A DNA stretch of 64,000 nt from Lachnoclostridium sp. An196 (GTDB lineage Bacteria > Bacillota > Clostridia > Lachnospirales > Lachnospiraceae), in assembly GCF_002160135.1 (NCBI RefSeq), contig NZ_NFJZ01000004.1, positions 1-64,000 on the forward strand, written 5' to 3'. Shown here one piece after another: positions 36,563-46,152 of this stretch. A program made the translations under genes and the position numbers. The notes beneath the pieces were generated by a model. That model was given only the letters and a program-made list of their open reading frames with translations. It made no database searches and was not told the origin of the DNA. Within the stretch, counting starts at the first letter, position 1. Every line of letters begins with the position of its first letter.

Positions 36563-36735
36563 CTCTATACTACTAAGATTCGTTCCATTCTTTATACCTC
36601 AAATAGTCGTTGCTAAAGGACATTATAACAGATGGTTCCCATTTCTCATAGACCGGCTTCTCTAAAGGGTAAAAATACAGTATAATGGGCATATGGTAAA
36701 GAATTTCCAGGTTTCTGGGGAGGGAGGGGGAAAGG
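36563..36735. other. Intergenic stretch before flavin reductase gene
   Basis: No gene. A minus-strand open frame here overlaps the flavin reductase start and has no protein character. Confidence 0.5.
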
Positions 36736-37392
36736 ATGGCTGCAACGAAGATCGAAATCGGAAAGGACTTTCCGCAATATTTTAAACCGGCGTATCCGAA
36801 GGAGTTTGAATTGTTTTCACATTTTGAGGTGACGGCAGGAATTCCCACAGTTCTGTTTGCGATCACTACCTGGAAGGAAAATGGAAAGCCGAATGTATGC
36901 TTTCATTCCTGGAGCTGTTTCCATGGAGATAAGACGGCCTTTTTTGCCGTTATGGGAAACCTGTATCAGCATACTCACACTTATGCCAATATTCAGCGAG
37001 AAAAATGTTTCTGTATCAATTTCCTGCCGGTCAGTGCTTACGACAGGCTGGTGGAGACGATCAACAGCAATAGTTTTGAAACGGATGAATTTGCGGCAGG
37101 GAATTTTACGCCTGAAAATGCGAAGACGATTCATGCGCCGGTGATCCGGGAAGCGTTTATGAATGTGGAATGTACCTTGAAAGAGGTGCAGGATTTGAGC
37201 GGAGCAGGGATCACGGCAATGGTGATCGGACAGGTGCAGCACATTTCCGTGGAAAAAGAATATGCGCAGGGTTATGAAAAGCGGTATGGGAAAGACGGAT
37301 TCATGATGTTGATACCGGCGCCGCAGGATCTGGTAAACGGAGAACCAAATCAGTCTGCGATCGCTACGGTGAAGATTGAGAAGTTTGACTGA
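36736..37392 (+). CDS. Flavin reductase-like (FMN-binding split-barrel) protein
   Basis: 218 residues of the flavin_reduct family: FPQYFKPAYPKEFEL, an FMN-loop region NVCFHSWSCFHGD, and NIQREKCFCINFLP. Purine-rich GGGAGGGAGGGGG precedes the ATG. Substrate unknown. Confidence 0.85.
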   Translation: MAATKIEIGKDFPQYFKPAYPKEFELFSHFEVTAGIPTVLFAITTWKENGKPNVCFHSWSCFHGDKTAFFAVMGNLYQHTHTYANIQREKCFCINFLPVSAYDRLVETINSNSFETDEFAAGNFTPENAKTIHAPVIREAFMNVECTLKEVQDLSGAGITAMVIGQVQHISVEKEYAQGYEKRYGKDGFMMLIPAPQDLVNGEPNQSAIATVKIEKFD

Positions 37393-37441
37393 GGCTGGAA
37401 AACTTTTGTGATTGAAAAAACGGAGAACAGGGGAATAAATT

Positions 37442-38509
37442 ATGGATAATAAAGAAGAACGCTTTTTAGCCGAAGATCAAGGAGAAATCATTATTTATCA
37501 GACGGATGATGGTGATACCAAAATTGATGTTCGTTTTGTCGATGAAACTGTTTGGCTGACACAACAACAGATGGCTGAATTATTTCAGTCTTCCAGAACC
37601 AATGTTGTGGAACATATCCGGCATATTTATGAAGAAGGCGAATTGGAGGAGAATTCAACCTGTCGGAAATTCCGACAGGTTCGAATGGAAGGTAGCAGAC
37701 GGGTTGCAAGGGAGATACCATATTATAATCTTGATATGATTATTTCTCTCGGATATCGTGTGAGGTCAAAGACAGCCACTCACTTTCGCCGTTGGGCAAC
37801 GGAGCGTCTGAAAGAGTATATGATAAAAGGCTTTACAATGGATGACGAACGTTTGAAGAATCTTGGCGGAGGAAACTATTGGAAAGAACTCTTAGACCGC
37901 ATCAGAGACATTCGGTCTTCTGAAAAAGTAATATATCGCCAAGTTCTTGACTTATATGCTACCAGCGTAGACTATAACCCCCAAAGCCCCGAATCTATTG
38001 CGTTTTTTAAGCTGGTACAAAATAAACTTCATTATGCTGCGCATGGACATACAGCTGCAGAAGTTATTTTTGAGCGTGCAGACGCAGATAAGCCATTTAT
38101 GGGCCTTACCACATTTTCCGGCGATTTTCCGACGGCAAAGGATATTGGCATTGCCAAGAACTACTTGACAGAAGATGAATTGCGAATATTGAATGGCATT
38201 GTATCTGGATATTTTGATTTTGCGGAAGTTCAGGCTATGCGCCATCGTCCAATGTATATGAGCGATTATATAGAGCATTTAGATCGTGTTTTATCAGCCA
38301 CTGGTGAGAAATTATTGACAGGTACAGGAAAAGTGAGTCATAAGCAGGCTATGAGCAAGGCAAAAGAAGAATATCAGCGATTTCTGACACAAAACCTTTC
38401 GCCTGTAGAAGAAGCTTATTTACAGACAATAAAAGCAGTTGAAAAAACAGCACAGAATGCGAGCAGAAATATGAAAAGCGTTACAGTGAAAAGCGAGAAA
38501 TATGATTGA
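37442..38509 (+). CDS. RhuM family protein
   Basis: 355 residues. IIIYQTDDGDTKIDVRF, then VWLTQQQMAELFQSS (helix-turn-helix-like), YYNLDMIISLGYRV and a C-terminal Fic-like region are the RhuM signature. The family is named from a Salmonella pathogenicity island and is widespread on mobile DNA; function unknown. It is more AT-rich than its neighbours, so likely horizontally acquired. Contains a 25-bp perfect palindrome at 37657-37681. Confidence 0.9.
   Translation: MDNKEERFLAEDQGEIIIYQTDDGDTKIDVRFVDETVWLTQQQMAELFQSSRTNVVEHIRHIYEEGELEENSTCRKFRQVRMEGSRRVAREIPYYNLDMIISLGYRVRSKTATHFRRWATERLKEYMIKGFTMDDERLKNLGGGNYWKELLDRIRDIRSSEKVIYRQVLDLYATSVDYNPQSPESIAFFKLVQNKLHYAAHGHTAAEVIFERADADKPFMGLTTFSGDFPTAKDIGIAKNYLTEDELRILNGIVSGYFDFAEVQAMRHRPMYMSDYIEHLDRVLSATGEKLLTGTGKVSHKQAMSKAKEEYQRFLTQNLSPVEEAYLQTIKAVEKTAQNASRNMKSVTVKSEKYD
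37657..37681. repeat. 25-bp perfect palindrome inside the RhuM gene
   Basis: AACCTGTCGGAA, central A, TTCCGACAGGTT: 12-bp arms, in frame as NLSTCRKFRQV-like codons. Confidence 0.85.
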
Positions 38510-38565
38510 GATTGTAAAAATAACGATATCAATAAACAAGGACCGTGACGGAGAAGGGGAATTAT

Positions 38566-39000
38566 ATGGATATTCGGAAAATAACCGGCAGCGAAATGAC
38601 AGATGCAGTGGAACTTATCTGGACAACCTTTTTACAGTTTGAAGCGCCGGATTATTGTGAGGAGGGAGTACAGTCGTTCCGGAATTTTATTGAGAACAAA
38701 GAAATTATGGAAACACTGGAGCTCTGGGGAGCGTATGAAAATGAGGAGTTAAAGGGGGTTCTTGCGACCAATGAAAACCGTAAACATATATGTTGTTTCT
38801 TTGTGAAAGCCCAATATCAAAGGCAGGGCATCGGCAGAAGATTATGGGAGTATTTACTGAACCATAGTTCCAATATGGTCTTTACGGTAAATTCGTCACC
38901 TTATGCAGTCCCAGTTTATCATAAACTGGGATTCAAGGATATGGATGAGGAACAATTGGCTGATGGGATGCGGTATACGCCCATGAGGTTTGAGCGGTAA
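38566..39000 (+). CDS. GNAT family N-acetyltransferase
   Basis: 144 residues from ATG 38566 (GGAGAAGGGG before it). Acetyl-CoA loop QRQGIGRRLWEYLL near 90-103 and the C-terminal PVYHKLGF are GNAT hallmarks. Substrate unknown. Followed 40 bp later by another GNAT gene. Confidence 0.88.
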   Translation: MDIRKITGSEMTDAVELIWTTFLQFEAPDYCEEGVQSFRNFIENKEIMETLELWGAYENEELKGVLATNENRKHICCFFVKAQYQRQGIGRRLWEYLLNHSSNMVFTVNSSPYAVPVYHKLGFKDMDEEQLADGMRYTPMRFER

Positions 39001-39040
39001 ATGAAAATATATGGAGAAAGCAAACGGAGGGAGACTTTTA

Positions 39041-39538
39041 ATGAATACGCAAACACATACTGTGGAAAAAGCAGAAATGAAGGATTTGTCAAGAATACTG
39101 GAAATCTACGCATACGCGCGGAATTTCATGAGGGAGACGGGGAATCCGGATCAGTGGAGGAATAATTTCCCTCCGGAAGCGCTGCTTGCAGAAGATATCA
39201 AAAAAGGGAATTTGTATGTGATCAAGGAGGACGATGCCATACACGCCGTCTTTTTCTTTGTGATCGGGGCAGATCCCACTTATGCGAAAATAGAGCAGGG
39301 CGAATGGCTGTCCGATACGGAATATGGAACCATACACCGGGTGGCAGGAGATGGGACTCTGCACGGCGTTCTGGGGATGATTGTGGCGTTCTGCAGCCGG
39401 AAAATCAGTCATCTGCGCATCGACACCCATGAGGATAATAAAGTAATGCAGAGGGCAATCTGTAAAAATGGTTTCCAGAAGCGCGGAATTATCTATATTG
39501 AAGACGGGTCGCCGCGGATCGCGTATGAAAGGGTATAA
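39041..39538 (+). CDS. GNAT family N-acetyltransferase
   Basis: 165 residues from ATG 39041 with CGGAGGGAG before it. KAEMKDLSRILEIYAYARNF at the N-terminus, LHGVLGMIVAFC and LRIDTHEDNKVMQRAICKNGFQKRG near the C-terminus match GNAT proteins. The usual QxxGxG loop is replaced by HGVLG, so CoA binding is less certain. Confidence 0.8.
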   Translation: MNTQTHTVEKAEMKDLSRILEIYAYARNFMRETGNPDQWRNNFPPEALLAEDIKKGNLYVIKEDDAIHAVFFFVIGADPTYAKIEQGEWLSDTEYGTIHRVAGDGTLHGVLGMIVAFCSRKISHLRIDTHEDNKVMQRAICKNGFQKRGIIYIEDGSPRIAYERV

Positions 39539-39558
39539 AGCAGCCGAAGGAGCCATAA

Positions 39559-40218
39559 ATGGATAAATATTTCGATATCAAAAAAAGATTTGAGGAAAAA
39601 GAAGATAAAGAAAATGCCGCACAGATGGCAAAGTATATGAGAGATCAGTTTGTTTTCTATGGCCTGCCCACGCCGAAAAGGAAGGCGCTCTATAAGGATT
39701 TTTTGAAAGAAGAAAAAAAATCGGGGCAGATCGACTGGGCGTTCCTGGACCGATGTTACGAAGATGAGCACAGGGAGTTTCAATATCTGGCCTGTGATTA
39801 TCTGACTGCCTTGGATAACTTCCTGGCCTATGATGATATTCCCAGAATAAAAGCATACATAAAATGTAAATCATGGTGGGATACGACGGATTCTCTGGAC
39901 CGGGTGATCGGACAGATCGGACTGCGGGACAGCAGAGTCGATGCGCTGATGCTGGAATGGTCTCTGGACGACGATTTCTGGGTCAGAAGAGTGGCGATAG
40001 ACCATCAGCTGTGCCGAAAGGAAAAGACGAACACGGAACTGTTAGAGAAAATCCTCGTCAATAACTTTGGAAGCGATGAATTTTTCATCAACAAAGCCAT
40101 TGGATGGAGTTTGAGGGATTATTCGAAAACGAATCCGGAATGGGTAAGGGCGTTTGTGGAGAAACATGCGGACAGGATGTCTAAACTGAGTGTCAAAGAA
40201 GCCGGGAAATATATTTAA
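39559..40218 (+). CDS. AlkD-like DNA alkylation repair protein
   Basis: 219 residues of HEAT-like repeats. KYMRDQFVFYGLPTPKRKAL, then CKSWWDTTDSLDRVIGQ (catalytic-type WD pair) and FFINKAIGWSLRDYSKTNP match the AlkD family of base-excision glycosylases for bulky or positively charged lesions. Follows the GNAT gene by 20 bp. Confidence 0.9.
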   Translation: MDKYFDIKKRFEEKEDKENAAQMAKYMRDQFVFYGLPTPKRKALYKDFLKEEKKSGQIDWAFLDRCYEDEHREFQYLACDYLTALDNFLAYDDIPRIKAYIKCKSWWDTTDSLDRVIGQIGLRDSRVDALMLEWSLDDDFWVRRVAIDHQLCRKEKTNTELLEKILVNNFGSDEFFINKAIGWSLRDYSKTNPEWVRAFVEKHADRMSKLSVKEAGKYI

Positions 40219-40248
40219 TCGGACGAATGGATTTGAAGAGGATATGAG

Positions 40249-40770
40249 ATGATCGATGAATTGAGACAAGAGATGCTGGCGGAGCAGGCGCAGCGCCTGG
40301 CGAGGCTGGAACTGCGCAGCCGCATCCATATGATTGGACTTCTGATATGGGGAACGCTGCTGCTGGGGTGGATGATTTACTGTTTTGTGAAGCTGATGGT
40401 CATGGCAAACCGGACAGCAATCATGCAGGCAGGAACAATTCCTTTTACCTGCGGGACCTGCGGCGCAGCGTTTGATCTTCCGGCGGAATATCTGGTGAAG
40501 CATCCGTTTATTCCGAAGAAATCCATATCTGCGGGGGCAGTCGGAGGGAGCGGGCTTCATGGCACGGTCCGTATGTCCAGAAGACTCCGGTGCCCTGTAT
40601 GCGGGAAAAAGGCATGGTGCAGACAGGATATGCGGGAAACCGGGAAAATTGGCGCAAATTCTTTTATAGAAGCAGCAAGAAGGATTATCCCTAAGTTTTT
40701 TCTGGTTGAGGCGGTTATTGTTGCGGCGGGCGGGGCGTTTTTTACGCTGCTGCGGATCGTATTGAGATAA
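40249..40770 (+). CDS. Membrane protein with zinc-ribbon-like cysteines
   Basis: 173 residues. One TM near residues 27-47 and another at the C-terminal end (about 145-167). Between them are CGTCGAAF and CPVCGKKAWC, two CxxC pairs spaced about 50 residues, so probably a single zinc ribbon with an insertion. Unknown family. Confidence 0.7.
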   Translation: MIDELRQEMLAEQAQRLARLELRSRIHMIGLLIWGTLLLGWMIYCFVKLMVMANRTAIMQAGTIPFTCGTCGAAFDLPAEYLVKHPFIPKKSISAGAVGGSGLHGTVRMSRRLRCPVCGKKAWCRQDMRETGKIGANSFIEAARRIIPKFFLVEAVIVAAGGAFFTLLRIVLR

Positions 40771-40847
40771 AAGCGTATGATGGATGCCGAAAGGATTCAG
40801 CCGTCAAAGACTTCGTTCCCCCGACGCTTCTCCTCTATGGCCGGTCG

Positions 40848-41183
40848 CTATATCAAGCCCTGCTCCAGGCAATAATGATAGATTCCGTCCTGTGCGACGT
40901 GTCCGCACACCTGGTCTGCCACCGCTTTCAGCTGCTCAGAAGCATTTGCCATAGCGATACCGGTTCCAACGGCTTGCAGCATTTCGATGTCGTTATTGCC
41001 GTCCCCGAAAGCAATCGCTTCTTCCGGCTCAAGGTGATAATATTCCAGCAGCTTTTTGATTGCGATTCCTTTTCCGCCATTTGCCGGAATAATATCGACC
41101 GCCCGGTCCCACCATGCCGCAATTTTTGAGTGGCGGACATCTTTCATCACCAAAGAATATTCCGATTTGTAACATCCCAGCAT
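40848..41183 (-). pseudogene. Cof-type HAD phosphatase, C-terminal fragment
   Basis: About 111 codons matching only the C-terminal third of a HAD-IIB (Cof) sugar-phosphatase: GGKGIAIKKLLEYYH and GDGNNDIEML (motif IV). The nucleophile DxD and cap are missing. The upstream same-frame DNA reaches a TAA after about 10 more codons. A normal Cof protein has about 270 residues, so this is a 5'-truncated gene. Confidence 0.75.
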
Positions 41184-41376
41184 TACCTGATAAATTTCTT
41201 CCTGCTTTGTTTTTTATGAATCGCTGCGTCCGGATGCAGTGTTCCAGGAGCGGGAAAAAGATGATGCCGGGGGAGAATATTCGCATTATGCATGATGCGG
41301 CATCTGATACAGGCATTAGACCAGCCGCAGATTCAGGAGTATAATATACACAACATAAGCTAAGGAGGGGTATCAG

Positions 41377-41865
41377 ATGAGTAAATATTTTGTCGCTTAT
41401 TTTTCCGCGTCCGGCGAGACGGCGCGGCTGGCGAAGACGATCGCTGGAGTGGTCGTAGGCGATCTGTATGAGATTGCGCCGGAGCAGAGATACAGCACGG
41501 CGGATCTGAACTGGCAGGATCAGAAGAGCCGCAGCACGCTGGAAATGAAAGACGAGGCGTCCCGGCCGGCCATCGCGGGAAAGGCAGAAGGGATTCAGGA
41601 GGCGGAGTACGTCCTGGTCGGGTTCCCGATCTGGTGGTATCAGGCGCCCAGAATTATCCAGACTTTCCTGGAGAGTTATGATTTATCCGGAAAGACGGTG
41701 ATCCCGTTCTGTACTTCCGGCGGAAGCGGTCTGGGAAAAACGGTGGAGATTTTGAAGAAATCCTGCTCCGATTCCACGAAATGGAAAGAAGGAAAGCGCT
41801 TCAGCAGCAGGGCAGGGGAAGGAGAGATCCGTTCCTGGATTGACAGCCTGGGCCTTTCGGACTGA
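41377..41865 (+). CDS. Flavodoxin family protein
   Basis: 162 residues. FMN phosphate loop ASGETARLAK (about 10-20), second loop FPIWWYQAPRIIQTF (about 84-98) and FCTSGGSGLGKT (about 111-122). This is the NAD(P)H-type, ArsH/YwqN-like flavodoxin of gut clostridia. GGAGG precedes the ATG. Confidence 0.92.
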   Translation: MSKYFVAYFSASGETARLAKTIAGVVVGDLYEIAPEQRYSTADLNWQDQKSRSTLEMKDEASRPAIAGKAEGIQEAEYVLVGFPIWWYQAPRIIQTFLESYDLSGKTVIPFCTSGGSGLGKTVEILKKSCSDSTKWKEGKRFSSRAGEGEIRSWIDSLGLSD

Positions 41866-41961
41866 AAAAGCAAAAAAACGGTGGAAATTGCGCGGAAATG
41901 TGATATACTGTCTCTGTAGGCCATGCCTACGCAATGGATATGGAAAAGGCAGGACGGAAGT

Positions 41962-42201
41962 ATGAGTCAGGAAAAAGTAGATCGCTATAAAGAGCAGAAA
42001 AAGAACCGTAAGGCTATTCAGGCTAAGAAGAAAAGAAAAGCGCTGATCGAGAAGATCTGCGCGGGTGTCATCGTGCTTGCTCTGGTATGCTGGATCGGCT
42101 ATTCGGCGTGGGACAGCTACTGGGACAGTGTCAATAACAGTCCGGTAACGGCGGATGTAACTGCGCTGGATGACTATTTTACATCTCTGAACGCGGAGTA
42201 A
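41962..42201 (+). CDS. Small membrane protein of unknown function
   Basis: 79 residues from ATG 41962. A highly basic N-terminus (KVDRYKEQKKNRKAIQAKKKRK), one TM segment (ICAGVIVLALVCWIGYSAW) and a short acidic outer tail. Not recognised. A terminator-like hairpin follows. The longer frame from 41923 lacks a site. Confidence 0.6.
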   Translation: MSQEKVDRYKEQKKNRKAIQAKKKRKALIEKICAGVIVLALVCWIGYSAWDSYWDSVNNSPVTADVTALDDYFTSLNAE

Positions 42202-42229
42202 CAGGTACACAGGCATTGATTTATGAGAG

Positions 42230-42289
42230 TACTTCCTTCGGGCAGACAGGCGAAGATTCGTAACCTGCCGCCTGGGAGGAAGTATTTTT
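42230..42289 (+). terminator. Complex hairpin/terminator before apbE
   Basis: TACTTCCT (42230-42237) pairs with AGGAAGTA (42277-42284), then TTTTT. An inner GGCAG/CTGCC-like stem makes a larger fold. It ends 34 bp before the apbE ATG, so an attenuator role is possible. Confidence 0.6.
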
Positions 42290-42322
42290 ATATGGCGAAA
42301 ATAAATGATAGCAGGAGATTTT

Positions 42323-43354
42323 ATGGCGGGCAGAAAAAGGACGGTCATATTGGCGGCAGCAGCGCTGGTCATCGTTTTCGGGATTTTCGGCGTATTTTAT
42401 TCGAGAAGGCAGCAGGTGGATCCCATATCGGCGACCGCTTTCAAATTGAATACGGTTGTGACGGTAACGCTTTACGATTCCCAGGATCAGGAGATTCTGG
42501 ATGGTGCGCTGGCTTTGTGCGACGAATATGAACGCATATTCAGCCGGACTCTGGAGGAGAGCGAGCTGTATCGTTTGAATGCCGGGGAATTGCCGGAAGA
42601 AGATGGAGGATATACGCTTTCGGATCCTCTGTCGGAGCTGGTTGCAGCGGGGCTCCACTATGGGGATGTATCGGACGGCGCGTTTGACATTTCCATCGCC
42701 CCGGTGTCGTCCCTGTGGGATTTCACATCCGGGGAAGGATCGGTTCCGGACAGCGGCGCGATCGCGGCAGCGCTGGAACTGGTGAATTACCGGGATGTAA
42801 CGCTGGAGGGAAATGCGCTTCACTTTGCAAAAGAAGGAATGCAGCTGGATCTGGGAGCAGTGGCGAAGGGATATATTGCGGACCGGATCAAAGATTACCT
42901 GCTGGAGCAGGGTGTGGAGAGCGCGATCATTGATCTGGGCGGAAATATTCTGTGCGTAGGGAGCCGTCCGGGAGGCGATCCGTTCCGGATCGGTCTGCAG
43001 AGGCCTTTCGCCAGCCGCAGCGAGACGGTGGCGACGGTGGAGATCATGGATAAATCCGTGGTGTCTTCGGGGATCTATGAACGGTATTTTGAAGAAGACG
43101 GCGTGCTCTACCATCATATTCTGAATCCGGAGACCGGATATCCGTATGACAACGGTCTGGTGTCCGTGACGATCATCTCCGATGAGTCGGTGGATGGAGA
43201 CGGGCTCAGCACTTCCTGTTTCGCACTGGGGCTGGAGAAGGGCATGGAGCTGATCAACAGCCTGCCGGACGTCCAGGCAGTGTTTATCACAGAAGATGGG
43301 GAACTGCATTTCAGCGAGGGCTTTGAAGACGAACTGACGGTGATCAGGAATTAA
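42323..43354 (+). CDS. apbE: FAD:protein FMN transferase (ApbE), membrane-anchored
   Basis: 343 residues from ATG 42323 (AGGAG 6 bases upstream). An N-terminal TM (ILAAAALVIVFGIFGVFY) without a lipobox; then TVVTVTLYD, GAVAKGYIADRI, DLGGNI and the metal region GDGLSTSCFALG. It attaches FMN to Ser/Thr of extracytoplasmic flavoproteins. Rnf-like genes about 7 kb downstream encode such a target (49996-51360). Confidence 0.92.
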   Translation: MAGRKRTVILAAAALVIVFGIFGVFYSRRQQVDPISATAFKLNTVVTVTLYDSQDQEILDGALALCDEYERIFSRTLEESELYRLNAGELPEEDGGYTLSDPLSELVAAGLHYGDVSDGAFDISIAPVSSLWDFTSGEGSVPDSGAIAAALELVNYRDVTLEGNALHFAKEGMQLDLGAVAKGYIADRIKDYLLEQGVESAIIDLGGNILCVGSRPGGDPFRIGLQRPFASRSETVATVEIMDKSVVSSGIYERYFEEDGVLYHHILNPETGYPYDNGLVSVTIISDESVDGDGLSTSCFALGLEKGMELINSLPDVQAVFITEDGELHFSEGFEDELTVIRN

Positions 43355-43411
43355 AGACAAACCTGAGATCCGGCAGGCATATGAACTTGGAAAATCGATT
43401 CAGTAAACGGC

Positions 43412-43440
43412 AGGGCAGCGGAAATAATATCCGCTGCCCT
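43412..43440. terminator. Terminator-like hairpin after apbE
   Basis: AGGGCAGCGGA ... TCCGCTGCCCT; strong stem but no proper T-run. Confidence 0.5.
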
Positions 43441-43482
43441 CAGATATTTATTATGGACGGAAACAGAATGTTGTGAAAAACA

Positions 43483-46140
43483 TCAGTTTTCACGCAGACG
43501 TTCCACAATGGTGTGTCTGGCCTCTGCCCGTCCGGTAAGGACAGGGATGCCTGCCCCCAGCAGGGCGAACAGGGGGATGACCAGCAAGAAGGGCGTCAGG
43601 GTCAGCCGGTAGGTAAAGAACCAGAACAGCCCTTCGATGGCCCGGAAAGCCACCGGTCCCAGGATAAGGGTCAGGAGCAGCGCCAGGCCTGCGGCCCCCA
43701 GCGCGTACAGCAGGCCTTCCCAGATCAGCATGGTCCGCAGCTGTCTTCCTGTCATGCCGATGGACTGGAGCACCGCCAGTTCCCGCTGCCGGGCGATGAT
43801 GCCGGTAAGGACGGCGTTGAAGAAATTCAGTATGCCGACCAGTCCGACGATGAAGCTCAGCGCTCCGCCCAGCAGCAGGAACATGGCGCGCATGCTCTCG
43901 AACTCTCCGGCGTAGGTGGCTTTGCTCTCGTAGTCAAGGTCAGGGTTGACATTTTCTGTGTAGTCGGACAGGAAATCTTCCATGGCGGCATTGGCGTCAT
44001 CGGAGGTGTCGAAAGCATAGTACATAACGGAATCCGTGCCGGTATCTGCCGCAAAGGTCTCATCATTGAGAATAAACTCGTCGCTGCCGTAGTACCGGTA
44101 GGAGAGGGCTGAAGGTACCGTCACCAGAGCGGCTACTTTGTATTCTTCATCCCGGTATTGGACGGGACGGGCCGTAAAATCGGCGCCCTGGGGTATATCT
44201 TCATAAGTTCCGTAGACTTCGCCGGTGTCGGGATCGCAGTATTCAAATTCATCCACATACCGGAGAGTCACTGTATCGCCCAGCTTGGCCCAATGGGAAT
44301 CCATGTCGGCGCTGCCGTATTCGTCCTCGGAATATACGGCAGCGATGGCACGGCTGTCCGGTTCATATAGAGGGGACAGATCTCCTTCCAGTACAGTGAG
44401 ATGATCCAGGGCGAAAGGACTCATGCCGGAGAGCTGGATATTGGCTGCCAGCAAGCCGTTTTCGTTCCGATCCGTGAGACGTATCAGGTTATCCAGCTGC
44501 TCCGGGGTATAAAAATGCTGGTTGAGCTGCCGGAAGTAGTTTTCCTCCACATATTCCAGCATGGGGGAAGTCTGGCCATATACGATGCCGCTGTCGGTAA
44601 TGCCTCCCTGAGCCCGGATGTCATCGATGACCGTTTGGGACACTCCCATGTCGGCGTTGAATCCGACGCTGGAGGTCTGGAATTTGGCTGCGTTTGCCAC
44701 GATAAAGTCGCTGGCGGTAAAATTGGACACGTACTTGTCCATGTCGAAGCCGCCGGTAAAGTTGACGGTTACCGTGAGCAGCACCACTGCCAGAGAGAGG
44801 GAGAGCACGGTTACCGCCGTCTTGCCCTTATTGCGCCCCAGATTTGCCCATGCCATGGTAAAAGGACTGACCTTCCGGGCTTTGCGGCCTCTGGCATGGG
44901 TTTTGTTCCCGGCTTCCGTATAACGGACTGCTTCTACCGGGGAAACCTTTGCCGCCATCCGGCCGGGCCGGCGGCAGGAAAGCAGCACGGTGAACAGCGC
45001 GAACAGGGCCGCGATGATGAAGATCAGCGGATTCAGGGAGGTAAGTGTTACTACTCCGTTGAGCCGCTCTACGATGACCGGCGTCAGCTGACCGCCGATG
45101 AGCCATCCCAGCAACAGGCCGATGGGGATACCGGCGGCGCTGAGGGCAAGGGCCTGAATCCGGATGATCCGCCGCAGCTGCCGGGGCGTAGTGCCGATGG
45201 TTTTCAAAAGGCCGTAGAACCGGATGTCCCCGGCTACGGAGATCTGGAACACGTTATAGATGATCAGATAGCCGGTGAAGATGATAAGAAGCAGAACTAC
45301 TGCAGCGGCGGCAATCATCAGCGGATCCGCCGCGTCCGAGAGACGCGCGCCGGTATAGCCCCAGTTGACGCCGATTGCGATGTAGTTGTCTCCGGCCTCT
45401 TCATTCTGATAGCCGTGATTCTCCAAAATCTGGTTCAAGTCCCGTTCGATATGCCGGGAACCATTTTTCAGCATCACGTCCATATTCCAGGTTCCGGTCA
45501 TGCCGTCGGAAGGGTTGTCGGGATCCACGCCGGTTTCTTCCAGGATCTCATTTACCCGGCTCTCCGGGATGAGAATGTGATTGGCCACGATGGCTTCATC
45601 GTATTCCCACCATCCGGAGAGTGTGAAGGTCTGGGTGGTGGGAACTCCGTCCACGTTGAAGGTGAGGGTGAATTCTGCGCCGATCTGCGGCTCGATATCC
45701 AGCAGTTCTAGTACATGGGCGTCGGTGGCAGCCTGGTCGGTGCCCTCCTGCGGCAGGGAACCCTCCGCCGGATCGCAGTACTGCCAGTGGGCTTCATTGG
45801 CGTCGGAATAACTGATCTCCACATGGGATTTGTTAAACGGCGCGTCCGCAGGCATACCCAGGAAACGGCGTTTACCCCATTGGCCGATGAGAGGATCGTC
45901 TTTTAATTCTTCGAATTGTTCTTCTGTCAGGTACTTGAAGCCGCCATGGGAGAATCCGCCCACCTGGCGGAAGTTGGCCTGCTGGATACCCTCGTTGATA
46001 GACAGGAGAATGGTGAAAAGACTGGTGAACAGCACTGCCGTAAGGGCGATGGCCACCACGGCGATCAGATTCCGGGTATGGCTGGCCAGCAGGCTTTTCC
46101 AGGCCAGGCGGCGGATACATCTGTTATTTTTGACATTCAT
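43483..46140 (-). CDS. ABC transporter permease (FtsX/MacB-like, two domains)
   Basis: 885 residues. One TM near the N-terminus, a large extracytoplasmic region, a 3-TM FtsX block near 275-400, a second TM/ectodomain near 450-750 and a final FtsX block (MAMFLLLGGALSFIVGLVGILNFFNA, short parts only). This is the permease type used in bacitracin- or antimicrobial-peptide-type export or sensing. ATP-binding partner 12 bp upstream. Confidence 0.9.
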   Translation of the reverse strand: MNVKNNRCIRRLAWKSLLASHTRNLIAVVAIALTAVLFTSLFTILLSINEGIQQANFRQVGGFSHGGFKYLTEEQFEELKDDPLIGQWGKRRFLGMPADAPFNKSHVEISYSDANEAHWQYCDPAEGSLPQEGTDQAATDAHVLELLDIEPQIGAEFTLTFNVDGVPTTQTFTLSGWWEYDEAIVANHILIPESRVNEILEETGVDPDNPSDGMTGTWNMDVMLKNGSRHIERDLNQILENHGYQNEEAGDNYIAIGVNWGYTGARLSDAADPLMIAAAAVVLLLIIFTGYLIIYNVFQISVAGDIRFYGLLKTIGTTPRQLRRIIRIQALALSAAGIPIGLLLGWLIGGQLTPVIVERLNGVVTLTSLNPLIFIIAALFALFTVLLSCRRPGRMAAKVSPVEAVRYTEAGNKTHARGRKARKVSPFTMAWANLGRNKGKTAVTVLSLSLAVVLLTVTVNFTGGFDMDKYVSNFTASDFIVANAAKFQTSSVGFNADMGVSQTVIDDIRAQGGITDSGIVYGQTSPMLEYVEENYFRQLNQHFYTPEQLDNLIRLTDRNENGLLAANIQLSGMSPFALDHLTVLEGDLSPLYEPDSRAIAAVYSEDEYGSADMDSHWAKLGDTVTLRYVDEFEYCDPDTGEVYGTYEDIPQGADFTARPVQYRDEEYKVAALVTVPSALSYRYYGSDEFILNDETFAADTGTDSVMYYAFDTSDDANAAMEDFLSDYTENVNPDLDYESKATYAGEFESMRAMFLLLGGALSFIVGLVGILNFFNAVLTGIIARQRELAVLQSIGMTGRQLRTMLIWEGLLYALGAAGLALLLTLILGPVAFRAIEGLFWFFTYRLTLTPFLLVIPLFALLGAGIPVLTGRAEARHTIVERLREN

Positions 46141-46152
46141 GGTTCCGCCTCC

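Noticed and set aside
36573-36866. Minus-strand open frame before the flavin reductase gene
   Set aside because: Overlaps the real gene start and has no protein character.
42221-43360. Minus-strand open frame opposite apbE
   Set aside because: Antisense of apbE, which has clear family motifs.
44401-45711. Plus-strand open frame opposite the ABC permease gene
   Set aside because: Shadow of the permease frame; no domain and no start site.
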